A DNA stretch of 59,475 nt from a bacterium. Its GTDB lineage: Bacteria > Patescibacteriota > Saccharimonadia > Saccharimonadales > Saccharimonadaceae. A model generated the notes under the pieces. That model was not told where the DNA came from, did no database searches, and saw nothing but the letters and a program-made list of their open reading frames with translations. The stretch is from contig JAUIII010000004.1 in assembly GCA_030431855.1 (NCBI GenBank), positions 1 to 59,475 of the forward strand. The letters are read 5' to 3'. This document shows, piece after piece, positions 51,034 to 59,243 of the stretch (its first letter is position 1; every line of letters starts with the position of its first letter). Made by a program: the position numbers and the translations under genes.

Positions 51034-52248
51034 ATGAGCACACTATCTGAAGAATTAACTTGGCGAGGCTTTGTTAACCAATACACATTTGCCGACCTTG
51101 CAGACATTAACGAACCTCGAACATTATATTGGGGTGTTGACCCAAGTGCGAGCAGCATGACGATTGGCAATCTAGCCGCTGCTATGTTAGTGAGACATTT
51201 TATCGACCATGGCCACAAAGTGATTTTGCTCGTAGGCGGTGCTACAGGCATGATTGGTGACCCAGATGGTAAAAAGCAAGAGCGTGACCTTCAAACGCTG
51301 GCTGATATAGAAAAAAACAAAGCTGGCCTTGCCGAGCAGTACACGACTATATTTGCGGGTAAAGACTTTGAGATAGTGGACAATTATGACTGGTTTAAAG
51401 ATATGGGCTATTTGGAGTTTCTGCGTGATGTTGGTAAGCACGCCAGCATGACCCAAATGCTCGACAGAGATTTTGTGCAAGCTCGAGTTGGTAAGGGTGG
51501 CAGTGGCATTAGTTACGCCGAATTTAGCTACAGCTTGATCCAAGGTTACGATTTTGTGCATCTTTTCAGGGAAAAGGGCGCTTCCTTGCAGCTTGCTGGC
51601 GCAGATCAATGGGGTAACTCTATTATGGGTGTACAGCTAATACGAAAACTGACAGGTGGCGAAGCTCACGTATTTACCGCACCACTAGTGGTAAACAAGC
51701 AAACGGGTGTCAAATTTGGTAAATCAGAAGACGGCGCGGTTTGGCTTGATGCGGCAATGACGAGTCCGTACAAGTTCTATCAATTCTGGCTGAATACTGA
51801 TGATGAAACTGCCGAAGATCTGATAAAGATATATACGCTGCTCGATAAACCTACCGTCGACGAGCTTATTCAAGCGCACCGTTCAGAGCCGTATCTTCGA
51901 ACACTGCAAAAGAGACTCGCACACGAAGTGACAGCACTCGTACACGGTAGTGAAAAAGCCGATCAATTACAGCAAATTACTGAAGTGCTGTTTAGTAATG
52001 GCACAGAGGGCAAGCTACGCGCAGAAGATTACAAGCTACTTGCAGATGAGCTGCCGACGGTACAGGTAGGTATATCAGCAATCGAAGCACTAACGGGCAG
52101 CGGTATAGCTCAAAGCAATGGCGAAGCACGTCGTCTTATTGAGGGCGGAGCGGTCACCTTTAACGGCCAGAAAGTGACAATTGAAACAGAGTTAGGCACT
52201 GTTGGCCTCCTAAAAAAGGGCAAGAACAGTTTTGTGATTGTACGCTAA
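51034..52248 (+). CDS. tyrS: Tyrosyl-tRNA synthetase
   Basis: 404 aa class I synthetase: Rossmann core with GVDPSASSMTIGNL, GGATGMIGDP, tyrosine-binding region QGYDFVHLF, QLAGADQWGN, KFGKS (227-231, the KMSKS equivalent), and a C-terminal S4 RNA-binding domain (about 340-404). The HIGH motif reads TIGN (43-46), so both canonical His are missing. ATG 51034 is preferred over GTG 51028 by spacing to the -10 box. It converges with the mutase gene with a 4-nt overlap. Confidence 0.96.
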   Translation: MSTLSEELTWRGFVNQYTFADLADINEPRTLYWGVDPSASSMTIGNLAAAMLVRHFIDHGHKVILLVGGATGMIGDPDGKKQERDLQTLADIEKNKAGLAEQYTTIFAGKDFEIVDNYDWFKDMGYLEFLRDVGKHASMTQMLDRDFVQARVGKGGSGISYAEFSYSLIQGYDFVHLFREKGASLQLAGADQWGNSIMGVQLIRKLTGGEAHVFTAPLVVNKQTGVKFGKSEDGAVWLDAAMTSPYKFYQFWLNTDDETAEDLIKIYTLLDKPTVDELIQAHRSEPYLRTLQKRLAHEVTALVHGSEKADQLQQITEVLFSNGTEGKLRAEDYKLLADELPTVQVGISAIEALTGSGIAQSNGEARRLIEGGAVTFNGQKVTIETELGTVGLLKKGKNSFVIVR

Positions 52249-53594
52249 GCGTGCCGGGCAACAATTTCGCGAATAACAGAGAGCTCGGCCTCTAACACTG
52301 AAGGGGTTGTGGCTTCAATATTTAGCCGTATCAGTGGCTCTGTATTGCTGCCACGTAGATTAAACCAAAACTCATCCGCTTCAACAGTCAGCCCATCAAG
52401 CTCGTCCTGTTCTTTGTCTGCATAGTGCTGTTTCAAATCCGCAATGACGGTATCTTTTTTTGTCGTTTCGAAATTAATTTCAGGAGGCATCTCATAGCGT
52501 CGATACTCATCCACAAGCTCCGATAGCTTCTTGCCAGACTCGGCAATTGCTTGCATCACGTAGAGTGCGGCAATTAGCCCAGAGTCTGCGTCGTAATTAC
52601 TAGCAAAGAATAGATGACCAGTTGTTTCCCCACCAAATTTCGCACCAACTTCTCGCACTAGTGCGCCAATATAGACACGGCCGGCTTTTGTACGTACAGG
52701 CTCACCGCCCCATTCTCTAATAAGTTCTGTCGTAGCTCGGCTCGTACGCACATCGTGAACGACTTTCGTACCAGGGTTTTTTTCGAGTATCATTTTAGCG
52801 ACGATAGAAATCAGGTCGGTGCCGAGTACGGGTCTGCCTAGATCGTCGACAAAACCAGCACGGTCACCATCACCGTCGAAGGCAATGCCAAAGTCGAGCG
52901 AAGACTCGCGAACGACAGCAATTAAATCTTTTAAATTGTCCGGGTTTTGTGGGTTAGCCTCGTGGTTTGGGAATGTGCCATCAAGTTCGAAATACATTTG
53001 TTTAGCAACAATCGGGAGCTTATCAAGCACAGACGGCAGAATAGCGCCCGCCATGCCATTACCTGCGTCTATAGCGATATTAAATGCAGGCCACGTCGAA
53101 GGTTCGACGCTTTCAAGCGCATGCGCTACCCATTCGTCGGTAATATTCTTCTTTTCAAGCCTTCCTTCGGATTCTAAAGACGTAAAGGTGTCATCACGAG
53201 CGCTATCTCGGATTGCATCGAGACCGCTATCGAGGCCAACAGGAGTCACTTTGTCGCGATAGATTTTAATTCCGTTATAGTCGCCTGCGTTGTGACTTGC
53301 TGTCACCACGGCACCACCGGCCAGGTCGTATGCACCGATAGCAAAGTAAATCATATCACTCGTTACTTCGCCAATATCCCATACGTCACGTCCTTGTGAG
53401 CGCAGGCCTGCAATCAGCGCGTCTGCGAGCTGTCTTGAGTCTGGGCGCATGTCGTGCCCAACAGCCACGATGCCTTGTGACGGGAGCCAGCGTGCTGTCG
53501 CCGCTCCGACCCTTTCGCATAAATCAGCAATCAGCTCAGTATTCACCTTACCGCGTATGTCATAGGCCTTAAATATCTGTGTTGGAAATTCCAC
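52245..53594 (-). CDS. Phosphoglucomutase/phosphomannomutase family enzyme
   Basis: 449 aa alpha-D-phosphohexomutase. The phosphoserine loop TASHN has S100, the metal loop is DGDGDR (240-245), GETTGHLFF is the sugar-binding loop and the C-terminal domain has RGSNTEPLIRLN for phosphate. It interconverts hexose 1- and 6-phosphates, making glucose 1-phosphate for GalU and/or mannose 1-phosphate. GTG start with AAGGAGG 4 nt upstream. Confidence 0.94.
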   Translation of the reverse strand: MEFPTQIFKAYDIRGKVNTELIADLCERVGAATARWLPSQGIVAVGHDMRPDSRQLADALIAGLRSQGRDVWDIGEVTSDMIYFAIGAYDLAGGAVVTASHNAGDYNGIKIYRDKVTPVGLDSGLDAIRDSARDDTFTSLESEGRLEKKNITDEWVAHALESVEPSTWPAFNIAIDAGNGMAGAILPSVLDKLPIVAKQMYFELDGTFPNHEANPQNPDNLKDLIAVVRESSLDFGIAFDGDGDRAGFVDDLGRPVLGTDLISIVAKMILEKNPGTKVVHDVRTSRATTELIREWGGEPVRTKAGRVYIGALVREVGAKFGGETTGHLFFASNYDADSGLIAALYVMQAIAESGKKLSELVDEYRRYEMPPEINFETTKKDTVIADLKQHYADKEQDELDGLTVEADEFWFNLRGSNTEPLIRLNIEATTPSVLEAELSVIREIVARHA

Positions 53595-53632
53595 ATGTCC
53601 TCCTTGTGTGTTACTTCTAGTGTAGCATCTTG

Positions 53633-53638
53633 TACACT
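53633..53638 (+). promoter_or_regulatory. -10 box of leaderless promoter for recG
   Basis: TACACT with 6 nt (ATAGCT) before the ATG at 53645. A minus-strand TACACT at 53619-53624 probably serves the divergent mutase gene. Confidence 0.5.
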
Positions 53639-53644
53639 ATAGCT

Positions 53645-55678
53645 ATGAGATTAGCGACGCCGCTTCAAGCGGTTAAGGGTGTTGGTGAGAAAACGGCCGA
53701 ACAATTTGCTGCGGCGAATTTACATACGGTGGGCGATTTGCTGTATTTTCTCCCACGCAAGCACGAGGATTTTTCTGAAGTAACCGCGATATGCGACATC
53801 TCCCCGGGAAAACGTACGATTCGTGCTCGTTGCGAGGCGGTAACAACGCAGCGTGTGCGGCGGGGTATGACGGTCACTACAGCCACGTTGGTCGACGAAA
53901 CCGGCAAACTTCAGGCAGTGTGGTTTAACCAAGCGTATAGGGCAACGCAGCTAAAAGACCCAAAACAAGAATATTTTTTCTCGGGTGAATTCGAGTTTAA
54001 TTACAATCGACATCAACTGACGAACCCAAGTGCCGAGAAAGTAAGCGACTTACCAGTGCAAACCGACCGGCTGCTACCGGTCTACCCAAGCGTGAAAGGC
54101 CTCAAGAGCCAACTTGTACGAAAAATCCTTGCTGAACTACGCCCACTGATGACTATGCTACCCGAGACACTCCCTGAGCGAATCATACGCTCACAGAAGC
54201 TTGTATCGATTAATCAGGCACTGCTGGGCATGCATTTCCCGCAAGACCCAGATGACATTCGAGAAGCGCGTCATCGGCTAGCGTTCGACGAGCTATTTCA
54301 GCTACTACTTGCTGCCCAGCTAAACAAACAGGCCAACGCCCGGCTTGATAGCTGGCATATTCCCTTTGAGCAAGCGATTGTTCAACAATTTGTCGCGAAA
54401 TTGCCGTTTGAGCTCACGCCAGCGCAAAAACAAGCGGCCTGGGATATTTTGCAGGACTTCCAATCGCAAACACCCATGAATCGATTATTGCAAGGCGACG
54501 TCGGCGCTGGAAAGACTGTCGTGGCTGGGTTGGCGGCGCGCCAGGCGTCGAGTCATGGCTTTCAGTCAGCTTTTTTGGCACCCACCGAAATTCTTGCCGC
54601 CCAGCACGCCGAATCACTCAATACGCTATTGGCACCATTCGGCGTACGAACGGCGCTTCTTACAGGGTCGGTAAAGGGAAAAGCCAGAGATGCGCTGCTG
54701 CAGTCCGTAAAGCATGGCGATGTCGACATTTTGGTAGGCACGCACGCGTTATTGCAGCCAACCGTGCAGTTTCACAAGCTTGGCTTCGTGGTGATTGATG
54801 AGCAGCACAGGTTTGGAGTTGAACAACGGCAAACATTGCTTGAGAAATCCGAGCATATGCCGCATATGCTAGCTATGACGGCGACACCAATTCCTCGCAG
54901 CTTGGCACTTACTCTGTATGGCGAGCTGGACGTATCGATTATCAAGCAGAAACCAAAAAATCGAAAACCAATCCAAACAAAGATATGGGCACCTACCAGC
55001 AGAAAAGCGCTCTATGCAGCGATTGACCAGCAACTAGCTGAGGGTCGGCAGGCCTATATCATATGCAAATTGATTGATAATAATCCATTAAATGACACAA
55101 AAAGTGTCGAGCTGGAATTTCGCAACATAAAAAACTCAGTATTTGGGCATCGGCGAATCGGATTGCTGCATGGACGGATGAAATCTGCCGAAAAAGAACT
55201 AGTTATGCGCGAATTCGCCGAAGGTGCTCTGGATATCCTTGTCAGCACAACGGTGGTAGAAGTTGGGGTCGACGTGCCCAATGCAACAGTAATGCTGATA
55301 GAAGACGCCGATCAATATGGTTTGAGCCAACTACACCAGCTGAGAGGTCGTGTGGGTCGCAGTGAACACCAGAGCTATTGCTATTTACTAACCAGTGATA
55401 CGAAAAAACCAAGTCAGCGTTTGCGTGAAGTAGAGAAATCGCAAGATGGATTCTATCTTGCTGAAGTAGATCTGAAGTTACGCGGACCTGGCGAAATCTA
55501 TGGTCGCGCACAGCATGGCGAGCTTAACTTGCAGATTGCTAGCCTTGCCGATGCAGAATTAATAGTAAAAGCATCAAAAGCGGCGCAAGATTTTATTGCC
55601 AGCGGGGATAGCTTGCTACAATATAAAGAGTTGGCTCGCCAGGTAGAGCACTACCAGCGTGTAACGACACTCAACTAA
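53645..55678 (+). CDS. recG: ATP-dependent DNA helicase RecG
   Basis: 677 aa. N-terminal wedge/OB region (PLQAVKGVGEKTAEQF at the start), Walker A GDVGAGKT (about 283-290), DEQH (motif II), TATPIPRSLALTLYGELD, and helicase C-terminal motifs LRGRVGRSEHQSYC with the TRG region GPGEIYGRAQHGE. It regresses stalled forks and processes recombination intermediates. The start at 53645 is preferred to an in-frame ATG at 53630 because of the -10 spacing and the canonical N terminus. Confidence 0.96.
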   Translation: MRLATPLQAVKGVGEKTAEQFAAANLHTVGDLLYFLPRKHEDFSEVTAICDISPGKRTIRARCEAVTTQRVRRGMTVTTATLVDETGKLQAVWFNQAYRATQLKDPKQEYFFSGEFEFNYNRHQLTNPSAEKVSDLPVQTDRLLPVYPSVKGLKSQLVRKILAELRPLMTMLPETLPERIIRSQKLVSINQALLGMHFPQDPDDIREARHRLAFDELFQLLLAAQLNKQANARLDSWHIPFEQAIVQQFVAKLPFELTPAQKQAAWDILQDFQSQTPMNRLLQGDVGAGKTVVAGLAARQASSHGFQSAFLAPTEILAAQHAESLNTLLAPFGVRTALLTGSVKGKARDALLQSVKHGDVDILVGTHALLQPTVQFHKLGFVVIDEQHRFGVEQRQTLLEKSEHMPHMLAMTATPIPRSLALTLYGELDVSIIKQKPKNRKPIQTKIWAPTSRKALYAAIDQQLAEGRQAYIICKLIDNNPLNDTKSVELEFRNIKNSVFGHRRIGLLHGRMKSAEKELVMREFAEGALDILVSTTVVEVGVDVPNATVMLIEDADQYGLSQLHQLRGRVGRSEHQSYCYLLTSDTKKPSQRLREVEKSQDGFYLAEVDLKLRGPGEIYGRAQHGELNLQIASLADAELIVKASKAAQDFIASGDSLLQYKELARQVEHYQRVTTLN

Positions 55679-55682
55679 TTAT

Positions 55683-56507
55683 ATGTATTCTTTTGGTCCA
55701 CTTCCCAAGCAAAATAAATCTGGACGCCACCTCGGTACGCACCAGAAGATTGATCGTGTTGCACGAAAGCACTTAAACGCGCTACTCAATACCCGACAAG
55801 ATTTCCCATCTATTACAGAAATTTTGCATTTCGAAGGCTCTAGAGGGCCGGATGGTATCAAGCTGAAAAGCCCAGGTCGTGACGAGCCGTGGCATTTTAT
55901 TGACCCAGACAAGCCCAGCGAGGGCCGATTACTCGAAGACATTGCGAACCACACTCATAATCTTGCCCTTTCGTTGCAAGCGAACGATACCATCCGCGCA
56001 TCGTTCGAGGCCGCATGGCTCGCCCATGCTGTTGTCGATGGGCTTACTCCGGCGCACCATGAGCCATACGAAGACCAAGTGCGAGATATGAAGCATGTCA
56101 GCGAAGAAAAGCTGCATAATGTACGCGGAAAAATGGTCATGGCTGGAAGTTCAAAGCGCGAAAAAGTACGAAACAATTGGCAATATTGGGGCGCGAAAGG
56201 TATTATGACGAATCACACGCTATTTGAAGCAGGCGTTGCAACGACCGCGAAACCGTTTCGGTATGGTTCCGGCATGCCTTCTGTGCACGACATCGATGAA
56301 CTTCGTGATGAGGGGTACGAGTCTGTGTATCTGCGGCTTGTCAAAGAGGTCTCTGCGCTTGGCATGTACGAAACGTACAAAAAAGGCGGCTGGACCACCG
56401 AGCTTGCCCGTCTCTCAAATCGTGAGCTATTACCGCGTATTGTCGTAGCGGTCACGCTTGCGTGGTACAACGCATACCGTATCGCTCAGAAGGGGGTAGA
56501 GCAGTGA
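55683..56507 (+). CDS. S1/P1-nuclease or zinc-phospholipase-C-like hypothetical protein
   Basis: 274 aa, no confident family. AHAVVDGLTPAHH gives H115-x3-D119-x5-H125, the same spacing as the zinc ligands HxxxDxxxxxH of P1 nuclease and phospholipase C. Further candidate ligands are W70-H71, H90 and H92 (NHTHNLA). No signal peptide, unlike secreted members. It follows recG by 4 nt and overlaps rsmD by 4 nt (GTGA), so it belongs to that operon. A metal-dependent phosphodiesterase is a reasonable hypothesis. Confidence 0.6.
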   Translation: MYSFGPLPKQNKSGRHLGTHQKIDRVARKHLNALLNTRQDFPSITEILHFEGSRGPDGIKLKSPGRDEPWHFIDPDKPSEGRLLEDIANHTHNLALSLQANDTIRASFEAAWLAHAVVDGLTPAHHEPYEDQVRDMKHVSEEKLHNVRGKMVMAGSSKREKVRNNWQYWGAKGIMTNHTLFEAGVATTAKPFRYGSGMPSVHDIDELRDEGYESVYLRLVKEVSALGMYETYKKGGWTTELARLSNRELLPRIVVAVTLAWYNAYRIAQKGVEQ

Positions 56508-57049
56508 ACGTGCGTATAATCGCGGGTCTGTTTGGGGGGCGTACTATCGATGCCCCGGGTCGTAGCTCAACTCACGCCATGAGTGAGCGCATACGTAATG
56601 CCATGTTTAACTCTATAGGGAGCGAAATTAACGGTGCGCGTGTACTCGATGCGTTTGCTGGATCGGGGAGTATTGGGTTCGAGGCGCTTAGCCGTGGAGC
56701 GCGTGAAGTGGTGTTTATTGAAAAAGACCGCATTGCCGCAAAAATCATACGGAACAATGCAAAACTTCTTGGTGTAGAAAATAAAACAACGATTATTCAA
56801 ACGACGGTCAATAATTGGTTCAACAGCGCTGAAATAGATGGTTTCGACGTAATTTTTGCTGATCCACCATACCATGATGTGCAGTTATCCACAGTTATGC
56901 AGCTCATGGGGCTACTCAAACCAACGGCGCTTATGGTATTATCTCATCCAGGAAGAGGTGAGGTCTCGCCCAGAACCGGAGTTGTTGTGGTGGACAATCG
57001 TAGTTATGGATCAGCGAACCTTACCTACTTCCGCCGAGAAGAGCGCTAG
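56504..57049 (+). CDS. rsmD: 16S rRNA (guanine966-N2)-methyltransferase RsmD
   Basis: 181 aa. VRIIAGLFGGRTID, SERIRNAMFNSIG, SAM-binding LDAFAGSGSIGFEALSRGA (48-66) and the catalytic ADPPY. It methylates G966 of 16S rRNA. GTG start overlapping the stop of the upstream gene, with AGGGGG before it. Its TAG stop is inside the terminator hairpin. Confidence 0.93.
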   Translation: MNVRIIAGLFGGRTIDAPGRSSTHAMSERIRNAMFNSIGSEINGARVLDAFAGSGSIGFEALSRGAREVVFIEKDRIAAKIIRNNAKLLGVENKTTIIQTTVNNWFNSAEIDGFDVIFADPPYHDVQLSTVMQLMGLLKPTALMVLSHPGRGEVSPRTGVVVVDNRSYGSANLTYFRREER

Positions 57050-57061
57050 CAGCGCTTTTTT
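57042..57061 (+). terminator. Intrinsic terminator after rsmD
   Basis: AGCGCT, AGC, AGCGCT, then six T; it includes the rsmD stop codon. Confidence 0.8.
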
Positions 57062-57102
57062 GTTTGTTTTCAGTTATTAGCTCAGATCCGTAAACCAGTT
57101 CT

Positions 57103-57140
57103 ATACAAAAATTACGACCATTTGGTCGTAATTTTTGTAT
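57103..57140. terminator. Symmetrical 18-bp hairpin, likely bidirectional terminator
   Basis: Arms ATACAAAAATTACGACCA and its exact complement around TT, with A- and T-tracts inside the stem ends. Confidence 0.7.
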
Positions 57141-57160
57141 GGTGCGGATGAAAGGACTTG
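57140..57160. repeat. 21-nt copy of the tRNA-Leu 3-prime end (possible att remnant)
   Basis: Identical to 57295-57315, the last 21 nt of tRNA-Leu including CCA. The match begins exactly at the CCA end and stops within the T arm. Confidence 0.8.
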
Positions 57161-57267
57161 GCGTAGCGAGCAAAGCGAGCGGAGGAGCGAACAAAGTGAG
57201 CGATAGCTTCACTGGGTTTGCATAGCAAACCGTGAAGGTTCTGGCCATTCATGGCCCCAAAAGAAAA
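57161..57267. repeat. Hairpin- and repeat-dense intergenic segment
   Basis: Contains two 16-nt tandem repeats differing at 2 positions (57165-57180 and 57186-57201, period 21), a hairpin CTTCAC..GGTTTGC / GCAAACC..GTGAAG (57207-57237) and GGCCAT-TC-ATGGCC (57243-57256). CGTGAAGGTTC at 57231-57241 repeats part of the tRNA-Leu sequence in inverse orientation. No ORF. Confidence 0.7.
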
Positions 57268-57287
57268 AACCGACCGAATGGTCGGTT
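57264..57287 (-). terminator. Intrinsic terminator of tRNA-Leu
   Basis: Minus strand: AACCGACC, loop ATTC, GGTCGGTT, with a continuing T-run, starting 7 nt after the tRNA CCA. Confidence 0.8.
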
Positions 57288-57294
57288 CTTTCGT

Positions 57295-57379
57295 TGGTGC
57301 GGATGAAAGGACTTGAACCTTCACGCCTTGCGGCACATGCTCCTAAGGCATGCGTGTCTACCAATTCCACCACATCCGC
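57295..57379 (-). tRNA. tRNA-Leu, anticodon UAG, CCA encoded
   Basis: 85 nt. Acceptor GCGGATG pairs with CATCCGC, then discriminator A and CCA. The D arm begins TGGTGGAATTGGTAGACAC; the anticodon arm is CATGC-CTTAGGA-GCATG with anticodon TAG at loop positions 34-36. The long variable arm TGCCGCAAGGCG is the class II hallmark of leucine tRNA, and the T arm has GGTTCAAGTCC. It reads CUA and other CUN codons. Confidence 0.95.
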
Positions 57380-57599
57380 GCGGTTGTATAGGAGGAGCAC
57401 TGCTCCTCCGCTATGGTAGCGAAATGAATTCACTATCATAGCTCCTCCTCGCTAAAGCTCGGGCATTGCCCTCGTTGCTGGTACAAGAAGCCTGGCTGGT
57501 ACGCTTGTAAGCATAGCAAATATTCTTCTAGAGATAAAGCCCTAGTAATCTATACTGCTTGTGGTATGATACAATGAGTACGAAAACGGAGTAGCACGG
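57380..57599. other. Intergenic region upstream of tRNA-Leu and the FAD dehydrogenase
   Basis: Minus-strand TATACA at 57385-57390 ends 5 nt before the mature tRNA 5-prime end. A 9-bp palindrome GGAGGAGCA/TGCTCCTCC lies at 57391-57409, and GCTATGGTAG (57410-57419) is nearly complementary to CTATCATAGC (57433-57442). On the plus strand GGTATGATACAAT near 57563-57575 may hold the -10 of the next gene. No ORF. Confidence 0.5.
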
Positions 57600-59204
57600 G
57601 TGAGTAAAATTGCTGAGTATCTAAATAAACACATCTTGGGTGAAGTAACGGTAGACCCGGCGATTCGGGAGCTCTATTCAACAGATGGTAGCGTTCTTTC
57701 TGTAACGCCAGACGCAGTCGTGTTTCCTATGATTACGAACGATATTCGAAAAATTGCTCGTTTTGCCTGGCAGCTATCTCTGAAAGGACATACGCTTCCC
57801 ATTATTGCTCGTGGTAGCGGTAGCGATAAAACTGGCGGAGCAGTTGGTAAAGGATTGGTGGTGGCCACTGAAGCGCACATGAATCGCATATTCGAGTACG
57901 ACAGCAAGCAAAAACTAATTCGCCTGCAGCCTGGTGTAACGGTGGTTGATTTGCAAAACACTCTCAGTATTCATGGCACTAGTATTCCAAAGCTGAGTTA
58001 CGAAGCCGGTACGGCTACTGTGGGAGGCGCCTTGGCACGATCACGACACATGTTAAAAGCCGTGCAGAAGCTAGAGGTGGTGCTATCGAGTGGTGATGCG
58101 ATTCAGACACATCGCCTGAGCAAGCGTGAACTTGAAAAGAAGAAGAAACTCGACAACTTCGAAGGCGATATTTATCGTGAAGTCGACAATCTTATCGAGC
58201 AGAACAAAGCACTTATTGCAGATCAGCTTGCGTTTCATGATGGTTTAGATCATGGCGGCTATGCAAGTTTGGGTGAAGTAAAGACAAAAGAAGGCTTCGA
58301 TTTGTCGCCGCTGTTTTTGGGTAGCCAGGGTACGCTCGGTATTATTTCTGAAATGATTCTACGTGCAGAATACGTCAACCAAACGCCAGCGGTAGTCGTG
58401 GCGGCGTTTAATAAGCATGTCGACGCACATGATGCGATAGACGCGGTTGAGCAGCTTTCCCCAAGCGGATTAGAGTATATCGAAGGCGCGTACTTCGAAC
58501 GAGCAAAAAAACAGGGCAAAGAGTTTAGCTTCTACGAAGAAGCCGCCAAAGAAGGTGCTGTCGCAGCTGTCGTTGTCGCGTCATTCAACGACTTTAGCGA
58601 GCGAACACGAGCACACAAGGTAAAACGCATGGCGAAAATCCTTAAAGACCTCGATGGCGTCGTGGAATTTGCAAAGGACGAATCAGTCAGCGAACTTCAC
58701 AGCGTTCACAAAGTCACCTCATACTCACTCATGCACAGCGCGGCAGGCCACGCAACGCCGCCGATTATGGATGGCGTCTTTGTGCCGATTGACCGTTTTG
58801 AAGATTTTGCTAGCGCGGTAGAAAAGTTAGCCACCAAGCACCATGTGCAGTTGCCCATTTACGGCAGGCCGCTAGATGAGCTGTGGTATACCCGGCCAGA
58901 ACTAGAAGTAGGAAAGGCAGAAGGCAAGAAAAAGCTGTTTACGCTAATGAACGAATATCAAAAATTGGTCATCGACCATAACGGCATTTTCTTCGGAGAG
59001 AACGGCGAAGGCAGGCTGAGAACCTTCATCGCAGAACAATCAGACCCAGCACTGAAAGAGCTGTTCGGCCAAGTGAAAGACATATTCGATCCCCGCGGTA
59101 TTTTAAATACTGGCGCCAAGCAACACGGCAACGCGGCAGAAATCGGCAAGCAGCTTCGCTCACACTATGCCCCATCTCGCTCTGGCGAGTTGCCGCAGTT
59201 TTAG
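57600..59204 (+). CDS. FAD-binding oxidoreductase, GlcD/D-lactate dehydrogenase-like
   Basis: 534 aa vanillyl-alcohol-oxidase-type flavoprotein. The FAD_binding_4/PCMH domain spans about 35-250 (PDAVVFPMITNDIRKIARFA, IARGSGSDKTGGAVGKGLV, RLQPGVTVVDLQ, GSQGTLGIISEMIL) and a C-terminal FAD-linked oxidase domain ends with FDPRGILNTGAK. It would oxidise a 2-hydroxy acid such as D-lactate or glycolate; substrate not determinable. No Fe-S domain is fused. GTG start with CGGAG 9-13 nt upstream. Confidence 0.88.
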   Translation: MSKIAEYLNKHILGEVTVDPAIRELYSTDGSVLSVTPDAVVFPMITNDIRKIARFAWQLSLKGHTLPIIARGSGSDKTGGAVGKGLVVATEAHMNRIFEYDSKQKLIRLQPGVTVVDLQNTLSIHGTSIPKLSYEAGTATVGGALARSRHMLKAVQKLEVVLSSGDAIQTHRLSKRELEKKKKLDNFEGDIYREVDNLIEQNKALIADQLAFHDGLDHGGYASLGEVKTKEGFDLSPLFLGSQGTLGIISEMILRAEYVNQTPAVVVAAFNKHVDAHDAIDAVEQLSPSGLEYIEGAYFERAKKQGKEFSFYEEAAKEGAVAAVVVASFNDFSERTRAHKVKRMAKILKDLDGVVEFAKDESVSELHSVHKVTSYSLMHSAAGHATPPIMDGVFVPIDRFEDFASAVEKLATKHHVQLPIYGRPLDELWYTRPELEVGKAEGKKKLFTLMNEYQKLVIDHNGIFFGENGEGRLRTFIAEQSDPALKELFGQVKDIFDPRGILNTGAKQHGNAAEIGKQLRSHYAPSRSGELPQF

Positions 59205-59207
59205 TCA

Positions 59208-59243
59208 CCAGCTCCAACTTTTTGCCATGCAAAAAGTCGCTGG
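59208..59243 (+). terminator. Hairpin after the FAD dehydrogenase gene
   Basis: CCAGC and GCTGG enclose ACTTTTTGC, CAT, GCAAAAAGT: a long interrupted stem 4 nt after the stop. T- and A-tracts inside the stem could allow termination on either strand. Confidence 0.55.
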
